Origin: Boesenbergia rotunda
Lineage: Eukaryota; Streptophyta; Magnoliopsida; Zingiberales; Zingiberaceae
Direction: 5' to 3'
DNA: 64,000 nucleotides
Assembly (NCBI GenBank): GCA_024364735.1
Contig: JAGFNQ010006422.1
Span: forward strand, 25,857 to 89,856
The notes below the pieces were generated by a model that was not told the origin of the DNA, did no database searches, and saw nothing but the letters and a program-made list of their open reading frames with translations. The translations under genes and the position numbers were made by a program. Positions 36,206 through 46,538 of this stretch are shown here, piece after piece (positions within the stretch are counted from its first letter, which is position 1; each line of letters starts with the position of its first letter).

Positions 36206-38673
36206 CTAATAAGGAACTTGAATCCTTTCTGGACCACCAAGCATATCCTCCCAGAGCAGATCAGAGAGAGCAAGCGTGAGTTTCCCGACTTTTCCTGCAC
36301 AGACAAGAAAGAATAAGAGAACAAAAACAAAACAGATGAGATTTATCTGCATAAGGGAATAAGCACTACCATCTCCAATTGGACGATCATCCCATTCGAC
36401 AATAGGTAATATAGGCAGGCTACTTCCAACAAACATCATCTCAGCCGAATCTTTCGCGCTATCCACTGTTATATCAGCAATGCTAACACTTGTTAGAAGA
36501 CCTTTCTCTACCAATTGGGGGGCTAGTGCCAGAAGCCTCTTGGCAGTGCAGCCACTAAGAATCTTGTCAAACGATGGAAGCAATAATTCCTTGTTTTTGG
36601 TTATGAATGCAACATTAACATTAGGGCCCTCTGCTATATAGCCTTGCTCATCGACCCAAATTGCAGCCCAGGCACCCTTCTCCTCTGCCTCCATTACTGA
36701 GAGAACGTTTGGGAGATAATTCACATTCTTCACGGTAGCAAATAAAGGAGGTTTCATTGGCACGGTGGATGTAATGACTTTGACACCTTCCTTGCACTGA
36801 GAATAGTCATCATCGATTACTACTGCATAGAAGGCAGCTTCTGGACAGCCAGCCGGCGATAACAAGAAATTACCAGGACCAGCACTGAGCCAGTATCGAA
36901 TTGAACCCTTTTTGCATTTTGACGCCGCCGTCATTTGGATAAGAATATTATGCAAAATTTCACGAGGAAAGGGTGATTTGATCTTTGCTTTTGATGCTGA
37001 CCTTAAGAATCTGTCCAAATGAGCGTCGAGCTCATACAGGTACCTGAAAAATTGCATACAAGGTCACATGAGACAATTAAGTTTGAAGAAGAAAAGATCA
37101 ATGCATCCAAGCCTATTTACTATGAAACTATTTGTCTTCTAAACTTTCTTGAACAGAAAATTCAAAGCAAGCAACGTTTAAGTCAATCATCTAATGCAAT
37201 TCTTTAGCCGATACGTCTAATTGAAACCCATACAAACTAAGACTCTTACTTTAACCTTCCATTTACTTTATGAAGGCATGTCTCTGGAATCCAGTTAATC
37301 TGGTGGCTCTTTTCCCAGCATATGGCAATCTACGAAAGAGAGAGATCGTAGTTTGATTTCCAATTCACAACATAGATAGACCATAAACCGAGCTGTTCCT
37401 GTTGAACTAGATGAAGAAGAAAAAAAATCCAATTGCATTGATATAATTAGGGTTGTAAATAAATCAAACATTCGTGAACAAGCTTGGTATTCATCTTGAT
37501 AAGAGTTTGTTTATGTTCGTTCAATATGCAAGATCAATTAAATAAATAAGCTTGAACAACTTGTTAAGCTAAACAAACAAGCTTGAACACATATGTGTTC
37601 AACTCGTTAATGTTCATGAACAACATTCGTGGACATGTTTGTGAACAATGTTCACAAACCATATTCATTAATAAAACTCTTATCAGTATGTTAAATAAAA
37701 TAAATAAGTTTGAATTATCAAATTCGATAATCAATCAAACAAGCAAAAATTTCAAATAATTAAACAAGCTTGAATTTAGAGCTCGATAACATCTAAACGA
37801 ACTAAACTCGAACCAAGCTTGAATTAAGAGCTCGATAGCATCTAAACGAACTAGACTCAAGCCAAACTTCAAACAAGCTCAAGCTCATTAAAAATGAACC
37901 AAGCCAAGCTTGAACAATCATTTCAAAGGCTTGGTTCATTTTAGGCTAGGCTAGGCTCGGTTTGATTGCCTTATCAAACAAGCGTGAACACCCCAAAGCT
38001 GGGCTCGGCTCGGCTTGTTTACAGCCCTAGATGCAATCACAGTTAAACAATTGAATCTGTAAATGTGATTCATAATTTCATATTTTAAAACATTGCATCG
38101 ACAAACATTTTTCCCATTGATTTCATCTTCATATAAAGAGGATAAAACATCAACTTCTTGTTCTCAACTGATTAAAGAAACGATTATAGATTATCAGCTA
38201 TCGTTCATAATGATGAAACCCTTGACAAATCAGCTAACAAAAAAAGATTGAAACAAGCAACTTAAACAAGCAAACCCACCCGTCCATAAGCATGGCTGTA
38301 TCGAAGACACCGTGCCCTCTGTGTACCATGTGATCGTCCATGGGGATAACCATCATCGCTGGGTCAAGAATTATCCCACCGACCACGCTGGAATACATTG
38401 CCGGGTAAGGTTGTTTTTTCACATAGCTCCACTTCTCCTTCAGCTTATCCAAAACCTAATTAAGAAATCAATCAACAAAAGATTTATTTTCCCCTCAAAG
38501 TACAAAAAAAAGGGGGACCTTTTGCCAGCACAAAGTAAACGGATCCACAAAAGAGTTCGGAAGCAGGGGAAGAAATAAAAATAAAAAATTTGACGGGAAA
38601 AGGCGATCATTTCATCTACCTCGGTGCCCGACGAGTAAATCGGAACTGGGGACGGACCTGAAACTTTCCCCAT
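36206..38673 (-). CDS. class IV aminotransferase: D-amino-acid transaminase / ADC lyase family
   Basis: Four minus-strand exons: 38673-38620, 38455-38280, 37043-36370 and 36294-36206, giving 330 residues. All junctions are GT-AG and in phase. This is the pyridoxal-phosphate fold-type IV family. The Schiff-base lysine is K182 in ATVKNVNYLPN. EGPNVNVAF (215-223) and SGCTAKRLL (240-248) bind cofactor phosphate and complete the site. The N-terminal part has MDDHMVHRGHGVFDTA, diagnostic for the family. In Arabidopsis the related gene (At5g57850) has been described both as D-amino-acid transaminase and as 4-amino-4-deoxychorismate lyase of folate synthesis; sequence alone does not decide between them. 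The model starts MGKVSGPSPVPIYSSG without an obvious plastid transit peptide. Confidence 0.9.
37448..38029. mobile_element. hAT-type MITE in an aminotransferase intron
   Basis: The ends are TAGGGTTGTAAATAA and, as complement of the right end, TAGGGCTGTAAACAAGCC. Flanks are GATATAAT (37440-37447) and GATGCAAT (38030-38037), an 8-base duplication with two differences. The interior repeats AAGCTTGAA and AGCTCGATA(A/G)CATCTAAACG units. It sits inside the 1.2-kb intron between exons 2 and 3 and encodes nothing. Confidence 0.75.
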
Positions 38674-39463
38674 GGAGAAGAAGGAAGTGTAAGGAGATAG
38701 CGGCAGAAAAGGGGAGAGCAGAAGGGAGCGTGTGAGACGACAGAGCGCAGGGAAGAGGGTTTAAGTAGGCGAAAAGCCGACGCTTTGGCTTGTCCAGTAG
38801 CGGCTGATAAATAACATACTGGGCGAGTGGAATCCTGGCGTGTTGATGCGTTTCTCTCTCCCTATCTCATCCGCTTTCTTGTCGTTTTCCTCTCGCTCGC
38901 TCGCCCGCCTTGTTTCCGCCATTTTCGCAAGCACTCGTTTCAGGTTTGGAGGACAGAAGAGAGGACAGAGGATAAGACAGCGACGACGACCAAGCCACGC
39001 CGCGCCGGCACGGAGTGTCGGTGGAGTATTGAAGAACAAATTCGTGTTCGAGCGCTCTATGCTGCCGGCCATTGCTAATTTTAACAAACCTCGCGCCGAT
39101 CCGATCTCAACTTCCTAAACTAGTTTTTCTAAAGGCTAAATTAAGCTTATTTTATCAAAAAAAATTAATTAATCAGAATTACTTTACTATCATTAAAATA
39201 ATTTAGTTTTTAATTTTAATTTTTGTATTGTGTCCTTAATGTAGTTAGGATGGAAGTCCAACATCAACGAATTAACGAATAAATTTTTTTTAATAAATAA
39301 TTAATTTAAAAATGTTGTATTGATAGCTCCCTCGTTACGTGCACTTTTCGATTTATCATGATAATCAATAAAAAATTTTCGTAGAATTGGACCGATCACT
39401 TCTAAACTAAATATCTAAGTGTTAATTAAAAAGATAAAAAAATAAAAAAAATATTATTATAGT
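38674..39463. promoter_or_regulatory. leader and upstream region of the aminotransferase gene
   Basis: The first ~400 bases upstream of the minus-strand start are more GC-rich and pyrimidine-rich on the coding strand, as for a leader and core promoter. Open frames on the plus strand at 38827-39118 have no family resemblance. Beyond 39110 the sequence is AT-rich until the copia LTR. Confidence 0.4.
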
Positions 39464-39605
39464 TGTTATAATAGATGATTAATTTTGTTTTGTTTTATTT
39501 TATTTTTACCACTCCACCTATCTTATATAAGAGGGTGTTGGGTAGGCATAATATGCAAGATAATTCTTTTTTCAATTTTTTCTTCCTGTACTATTAAATT
39601 ATAAT
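39464..39605 (+). repeat. 5' LTR of the copia element
   Basis: It starts TGTTATAATAGATGATTAAT and includes CCACTCCACCTATCTTATATAAG with a TATATAAG promoter-like box at about 39522. The right limit is set by the primer-binding-like TTATCAGCAC and is approximate. It matches 46397-46538. Confidence 0.72.
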
Positions 39606-40544
39606 ATGTTATCAGCACTAACACTCTTTAAGATTAATAATGGAATATCAAAATGAATACCTAATTGATAGTGATACAATGTACACTATTCTTCAAAATA
39701 AAAGATATTTTTTGGAGTTAATGTTAGTGAAAAATAATATTATAACAATATTAAGTGCATCAAAAATTATTAAAAATGATGAAAAAGCAAATATCATTTT
39801 ATCAAATGATGCATATATATATATATATATTAAAAATGCACTCTATGTTAAATAAATCTAAGTAGAAATTTACTTAGTTTTAAAAATATCCGTCAAAATG
39901 AATATCATATTGAAATATTAAATGAAAATAATATTAATATTTTTGCATTAAATAAAAGAAAATTTACATGTACTCCTTTCCGAGATCTATTGTACACCAA
40001 TAAAAGTAGTTGAGATAAATATAATAAAAAAATCAAAAGTTTGTTAACAAGCACGGTTTCATATTATGACACGATCGACTTGGTCATCTTGGGTGACAAT
40101 AATAATGCGAAGAATAATAAATAATTCATGTTGACATCCTTTAAAGAACTAGAAATTCTTTTACACAATACAAAGGTTGATGTTGAAACTCCCACCTTCT
40201 TGGAGAGGATCTATGGGAATATTGGTGGACTTATACACCAACCACGTGGGTCATTTCGACGTTTTATGTTGATGCTTCAACTAGATAGTCACATATCAAT
40301 TTGCTTTCAGCTCAAAATACAATTTTTGTTAACTACTTGGACAAATTATTAAATCACAAGCTCAATTCCTTGATTAATCAATCCAAGCAATCGTCTACAA
40401 CTGAATTTAAGCCACAAACATTTAATGGCCATTATATGTCGATCGAAATTTCAATCAAGCATTTAATTGCTTATTATGGCAAAAGGTGATGCACTCATCT
40501 CAAGCATCCATCCACGTCCTTCTTAAGGCATTTGGAAGGGAGGT

Positions 40545-40758
40545 GCCCCCACGGGCTTAGCTAAGTTGGTAAGGGGATGGTGTGCACTCAATGAGGTCTG
40601 GGGGTCGATTCGCGGGTGGTGACAGGAATAAATCCCTGCACTCCGTGGGCAAAATTTCGACCCTCCATCTATCCCTTGCCGCTTAGTCACCGTGATTTAC
40701 CTCCTTCGTGTTAGCTGTGGGGCCGGCTGGCGAGGGCCCTGGGGACGAGGGTAATCGT
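40545..40758 (+). mobile_element. tRNA-derived SINE, family 2
   Basis: A perfect 16-base duplication CATTTGGAAGGGAGGT flanks the copy (40529-40544 and 40759-40774). The head has GGCTTAGCTAAGTTGGTAAG (A box region) and GGTCGATTCGC (B box). The body is GC-rich, contrasting with the host copia remains. It differs from the family represented at 28469 and 60391. It inserted after the copia element did. Confidence 0.85.
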
Positions 40759-43106
40759 CATTTGGAAGGGAGGTAAATCACAATGATCGAGCAGTGTCTC
40801 TTTAAGTGGGAGAGATTTTAATCCCAAGGGATTGTTCTCTTAGGGATTCGATCACTATTCTGTTATGGTAATAGACCACGTACCCATGTACTAATTTGGC
40901 TATGCCCGTAGGGGCAACATTCAATTGCTCATGTTTATACATGGCCTAGTAAAATCATTTATTAAATGATTACAATTAATTATTGAATCACTACTCATGA
41001 AAACAAAACTTCTATCTTTTACTCGGATCATGCCATAATATATGTTGCATCATTGATTCGTGTAAGACCAATTAATTATTATCAATACTTACCATTACAA
41101 CTTGTATATGGTCAAGAATATGATGTTTATTACCTTTAAGTGTTTGGTTGTGCAGTATAGGTCTCTATCACACCTACATAATAAACAAAATGGGTCCACA
41201 ACGTAGACTTGAGATTTATATGGAATATGATTTATCATCCATTATTAGATATTTGGATCCTTTAATAGGTGACTTGTTTACTATAAGATTTGCGTATTGT
41301 TACTTTGATAAAAATGAATTTTCCAATGTAGAGAGCAAATTTGTATCATGAAGAACAACGAAAATTTTGTTGGAATGAAAACATTATTTCATTTTAATTC
41401 GTGCAATAATCATTGTGAGCAAGAGCCAAGAAGTGAAAAGAATTATTAACTTGCAAAGAATTGAAAATCAATTGTTTGATGCTTTTGTTAATACAAAACA
41501 ATATAACAAAGTCATACATACAAATACAGAATACTCTAATAAAAATCGAGCTCTGTAGGATCATCTATTACTCTACCTGCAAATATATCTAAAATACGCC
41601 AGAAGCGTGGTCGATCAATTGACTCACAAGACATTGTACTTTAAAAGAAAGATACAAGAAAAAGAAGAATCAAAAGCTCCAGAAGAAACAATTCCGGATA
41701 ATAGATAATACAGTAAAATTAATCAATGAATTAGATGTGGATAATATTATTCTTGAAGAATCACAATTCTATAAAAACAATGAGATTTCAATAAATTATT
41801 GATATATCTTAAAATATGGGATTGAAATAATACAACCATTGATTACATTTTCGCTCTTAATATAACTCTTGACATCGTGTAAAGTGATGAAGATCTTGAA
41901 CCACAATCTACTAAAGATTGCAAAGAAAGAAATGACTGGCCAAATTAGAAGGTGGTTACACAAGCTGAATTAGAATATCTAGATAAATGTAAAATATTTG
42001 GGTCCGTAGCTCAAATACTTAAAGATGTAATCCCAGTAGGATATAAATGGTTGTGTTTGTACAAAAAAGAATGAAAAAGATAAAATTGTAATATACAAAG
42101 CCAGACTTATAGACCAAGGTTTTTCACATAAACCTAGAAAATTTTTCGATTATGAAGAAATATATTTATCTATGATGGATGTCACTATTTTTTCGATTCT
42201 TGATTACTTTGATTATATGAAAAAAATTGAATATGCGACTTATAGACGTGGTCACTGCATATTTATATAATTCACTCGATAGTAATATATGCATAAAAAT
42301 CTCTGAATGATTCAAACCACCATAAGCAAACAATGCAACCTCAAGACCATGTGCTCAATAAAATTGCAAAAAACATTTTATGAATTAAAGCAATCAGTAA
42401 ACATATGGTACAATCATCTAAGTGAATATTTATTACAAGAATGTTATATAATTATGCTATTTATCTGTGGGTTTTTTACAAAAAAAGATTGAAGACGATT
42501 TTGAAATCGTGACAATATATGTTGATGATCTAAATTTATAGGGACTCCTAAAGAACTCAACAAGATTGTCAATTATTTAACAAACGAATTTGAAATGAAA
42601 GACTTAGGAAAGATAAAATTTTATCTTCGATTACAAATTGAACATTTACTAGAAATATTTATTTATCCATCCTCATACACAAAAAGATACTCAAATGCTT
42701 TTATATGGACAAAGGGCGTACCTAAAAATTGGAAATTACCAATTCGCGTACTATGGTTTCTATTTTACCAAAGGGCGCAGGCCTTTATGTGAACTTCTAC
42801 TTATACCCCTCCTTCTAACTACTGTCTTTCTCTTTCTCTCTCTCAGTAACAAATTTCGAAACGTCTGCACATGCTTTTTCAAACTTTTATTTTAAAATAA
42901 TATATTATGGAATCAGCGCTAAAAACGTAAGGTAAAAATTTAAAAAATATTTCAGTTAAAAAATATCTCATCCAACGTGATTTAAAAATATAAATAAATA
43001 ATTTTTATATTTGATTAATAGAAATTAATATATTAAATAATATTTAATAAATATATTAATATATAAAAAAATTCAAAAAAAACGTCTGCTAAAATAAAAA
43101 AAAAGC

Positions 43107-43345
43107 GTGGGCCTGAAATCAATAGATTTCAGGCTCACGTTGGGCCTGAAATATTTTTATTTCAGGCTCACGTTGGGCCTGAAATATTTTTATTTCAGGC
43201 CCACAATGGGCCTGAAATCAAAATATTTCAGGCCCAGTGTGGGCCTGAAATCAAAATATTTTAGGCCCAGCGTGGGCCTGAAATTTTTTATTTCAGACCC
43301 ACGTTGGGCCTGAAATCTTTTGATTCAGGCCCGACGTGGACTTAA
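43107..43345. repeat. palindromic GGGCCTGAAA array, left arm
   Basis: About seven units of ~35 bases, each of form GGGCCTGAAA(T) - A/T spacer - (A)TTTCAGGCCCA. Each unit is itself a hairpin. A similar, shorter array in inverse order lies at 44940-45095. The open frame through this array (GLKxxxFRxT repeats) is a by-product. Confidence 0.88.
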
Positions 43346-43459
43346 ATTTTTTTCTATTTTAAAAATATATTAATATATAAAAAAACCTATCTAAACACTT
43401 AATTTCACATTAAAACGCAGGGTCTAAAGTCACGCTAGGAGGGCCTGAACATAGATGTG

Positions 43460-44275
43460 ATGTCCATTAGTGGGTTTGGGTCAAAACCCACTGATATGAC
43501 TAAACTACTCCTATTGCATTGGTGATATCTAATATATAGATGTTTGGACACCTAAAACATCATCTTCTACCTCTAACCTCTCTATTCATATGGAGTTTTC
43601 AGAAATCCAGATATGGGAGGTCCATCAGTGGGTTTTGGTCAAAACCCACTGATATTTCTAAACTACTCCTATTTCATTGGTGATATCTAATATATAGATG
43701 CTTGGACACCTAAAACATCATCTCCTACCTCTAACCTCTCTATTCATATGGAGTTTTCAGAAATCCAGATATGGGAGGTCCATCAGTGTGTTTTGGTCAA
43801 AACCCACTGATATTTCTAAACTACTCCTATTTCATTGGTGATATCTAATATATAGATGTTTGGACACCTAAAACATCATCTCCTACCTCTAACCTCTCTA
43901 TTCATATGGAGTTTTCAGAAATCCAGATATGAGAGGTCCATCAGTGGGTTTTGGTCAAAACCCACTGATATTTCTAAACTACTCCTATTTCATTGGTGAT
44001 ATCTAATATATAGATGCTTGGACACCTAAAACATCATCTCCTACCTCTAACCTCTCTATTCATATGGAGTTTTCAGAAATCCAGATATTAGAGGTCCATC
44101 AGTGGGTTTTGGTCAAAACCCACTGATATTTCTAAACTACTCCTATTTCATTGGTGATATCTAATATATAGATGTTTGGACACCTAAAACATCATCTCCT
44201 ACCTCTACCCTCTCTATTCATATGGAGTTTTCAGAAATCCAGATATGGTAGGTCCATCAGTGGGTTTTGGTCAAA
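43460..44275 (+). repeat. 158-bp tandem array, forward half
   Basis: Five copies of a 158-base unit; the motif CACCTAAAACATCATC recurs at exact 158-base steps (ending near 43560, 43718, 43876, 44034, 44192). Units include CATCAGTGGGTTTTGGTCAA and its own inverse AAAACCCACTGAT, forming a hairpin at each unit border. Confidence 0.92.
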
Positions 44276-44830
44276 CATCTATATATTAGATATCACCAAT
44301 GAAATAGGAGTAGTTTAGAAATATCAGTGGGTTTTGGTCAAAACCCACTAATGGACCTACCATATCTGGATTTCTGAAAACTCCATATGAATAGAGAGGG
44401 TAGAGGTAAGAGATGATGTTTTAGGTGTCCAAACATCTATATATTAGATATCACCAATGAAATAGGAGTAGTTTAGAAATATCAGTGGGTTTTGACCAAA
44501 ACCCACTGATGGACCTCCCATATCTGGATTTCTGAAAACTCCATATGAATAGAGAGGTTAGAGGTAGGAGATGATGTTTTAGGTGTCCAAGCATCTATAT
44601 ATTAGATATCACCAATGAAATAGGAGTAGTTTAGAAATATTAGTGGGTTTTGACCAAAACCCACTGATGGACCTCCCATATCTGGATTTCTGAAAACTCC
44701 ATATGAATAGAGAGGTTAGAGGTAGGAGATGATGTTTTAGGTGTCCAAACATCTATATATTAGATATCACCAATGCAATAGGAGTAGTTTAGCAATATCA
44801 GTGGGTTTTGACCAAAACCCACTGATGGAC
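44276..44830 (-). repeat. 158-bp tandem array, inverted half
   Basis: About three copies of the same unit in the opposite direction; GATGATGTTTTAGGTG recurs at 157-158-base steps (near 44417, 44574, 44732). It pairs with the forward half. The forward half has two more units. Confidence 0.9.
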
Positions 44831-44939
44831 ATCACATCTATGTTCAGGCCCTCCTAGAGTGACTTCAGACCCTGCGTTTTAATCTGAAATTAAGTGTTTT
44901 GATAAGTTTTTTTTATATATTAATATATTTTAAAATAGA

Positions 44940-45095
44940 AAAAAAATTTGAGTCCACGTCGGGCCTGAATCAAAAGATTTCAGGCCCAACGTGGGTATGA
45001 AATAAAAAATTTCAGGGCCACGCTGGGCCTGTAATATTTTATTTCAGGCCCAGCGTGGGCCTGAAATAAAATATTTTAGGCCCACATTTTTTTTA
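44940..45095. repeat. palindromic GGGCCTGAAA array, right arm
   Basis: About four to five units of the GGGCCTGAAA...TTTCAGGCCC type, mirroring the left-arm array but shorter. It lies between the inverted 158-base array and the right terminal arm. Confidence 0.85.
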
Positions 45096-46396
45096 TTTCA
45101 GCAGACGTTTTTTTTTTGAAAATTTTTTTATATATTAATATATTTATTAAATATTATTTAATATATTAATTTCTATTAATCAAATATAAAAATTATTTAT
45201 TTATATTTTTAAATCACGTTGGATGAGATATTTTTTAACTGAAATATTTTTTTAATTTTTATCTTACGTTTTTAGCGCCGATTCCATAATATATTATTTT
45301 AAAATAAAAGTCTGAAAAAACATGTGCAGACGTCTCGAAATTTGTTACTGAGAGAGAGAAAGAGAATGACAGTAGTTAGAAGGAGGGGTATAAGAGGAAG
45401 TTCACATAAAGGCCTACGCCCTTTGGTAAAATAGAAACCATGGTACGCGAATTGGTAATTTCCAATTTTTAGGTACGCCCTTTGGTAAATTACCGAAACA
45501 TATTCATTGCCTTCACCAATGGTTGTTCAATCACTTGAAACTAAGAAAGATCTTTTTCGCCCACTCGAAGATAGAGAAAACATCATGAATCTAGAAGTAC
45601 CATATCTTAGTGCAATTGGTACATTTTCATATCTCGCCAATTGCACTTGTGTAGATATTGCATTTGCAATTGGTACATTTAACCTTCTAGCCAGATATAG
45701 CTCTTCTCCGATGTGAAGACATTGGAATGGCGTAAAGCACATATTTCGAACTTCATGGCACAATTGACATATATAAGATTATTTTATTTGATATGATCAA
45801 ATGCATCTTTAGTAGAATATGCAAATGCAAGTTATCTTTCGGATCCATATAAAGTTAGATCTCAAACAAGTTATGTGTTTATACAAGGAGACAGTATTAT
45901 ATCATGGAAGGCAGCAAAATAACTTTAACAACAACATCGTTAAATAACTCTGAAATTATTACAATGCATTAAGCAAGTTGAGAATATATGATTGAGATTT
46001 ATGATGCTACATATTCAAGAATCATGTGGACTAACAACAACTAAAGATAGTTCGACGACTACAGACTATATTAAAGGGTAAAGAACAAAACATATTTCAT
46101 CAAAAATTTTCTATGCACATGAATTCCACGAGAAATGTGATATTGATATCCAGTAAATTCGTTTTAGCGATAATGTAGAGAATTTATTCATAAAAGCATT
46201 GTCTAAGTTGACATTCAAGAAATTATTATATAAGATAGTGATGCATCAATTAAAAGATCTTTAGTGATTGAAATTAGGAGGATTATTTATTGTTGTACTC
46301 TTTTTTCTTTGTTTAGATTTTTCCGATTAGATTTAGATTTTATTGACAAAGTTTTAACGAGGCAAAGAGAACTCTCCATCAATCATCTAAGGGGAG

Positions 46397-46538
46397 TGTT
46401 ACAATAGATGATTAATTTGATTTTTTTATTGATTAGTAAATAATTGTATTCCTCTATTTTTATACCACTCCATCTATTTTATAAATAGGAATATTTATAG
46501 GGATAATATGTAAGATAATTTTCTAATCAATTCTCTCA
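46397..46538 (+). repeat. 3' LTR of the copia element
   Basis: It starts TGTTACAATAGATGATTAAT after the purine tract AAGGGGAG and ends near CTCTCA. It aligns with 39464-39605 with many substitutions, indicating an old insertion. Confidence 0.72.

Larger units (their letters stand above)
42710..45484. mobile_element. 2.8-kb foldback element with inverted repeat arrays
   Basis: Both ends read CAAAGGGCGTACCTAAAAAT inward, and the terminal ~390 bases are near-exact inverted copies (including TACCAAAGGGCG repeated about 57 bases inside). Next on each side is an array of short palindromic units around GGGCCTGAAA. The middle is built of 158-base units, about five in one orientation then about three in the other. 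The whole element can fold into one giant hairpin. It interrupts the copia frame between MDK and SPMVV. No protein is encoded. Target duplication could not be resolved. Confidence 0.88.
39640..46265 (+). pseudogene. gag-pol remains of the copia element
   Basis: Recognisable pieces in order: LIDSDTMYTILQNKRYFLEL (39664 onwards; gag/pre-integrase side), an integrase-like zone near 41130-41350, reverse transcriptase traces near 42307-42480 (KTFYELKQSVNIWYNHLSEY), MKDLGKIKFYLRLQIEH (42595 onwards), then, after the foldback insertion, SPMVVQSLETKKDLFRP and PYLSAIGTFSYLANCTCVDI (45510-45715), and RNase H-like remains to about 46260. Many stops and frameshifts interrupt it. Not functional. Confidence 0.82.
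39464..46538 (+). mobile_element. decayed Ty1/copia retrotransposon with nested insertions
   Basis: The 5' LTR begins TGTTATAATAGATGATTAAT at 39464 and the 3' LTR begins TGTTACAATAGATGATTAAT at 46397, right after the purine tract AAGGGGAG. The LTRs are short (about 140 bases) and diverged. A primer-binding-like site TTATCAGCAC follows the 5' LTR at 39609. Pol fragments appear in order on the plus strand. A SINE (40545-40758) and a foldback element (42710-45484) are inserted within it. Without these the element is about 4.1 kb. No target duplication was found at the outer ends. Confidence 0.83.

Noticed and set aside
38827..39118. Plus-strand frames upstream of the aminotransferase
   Set aside because: Two overlapping frames are open at once, with no conserved motif; the position fits a GC-richer leader and promoter.
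43107..43313. Open frame with repeated GLKxxxFRxT units
   Set aside because: It follows the period of the GGGCCTGAAA palindromic array inside a foldback element, so it is a by-product of the repeat.
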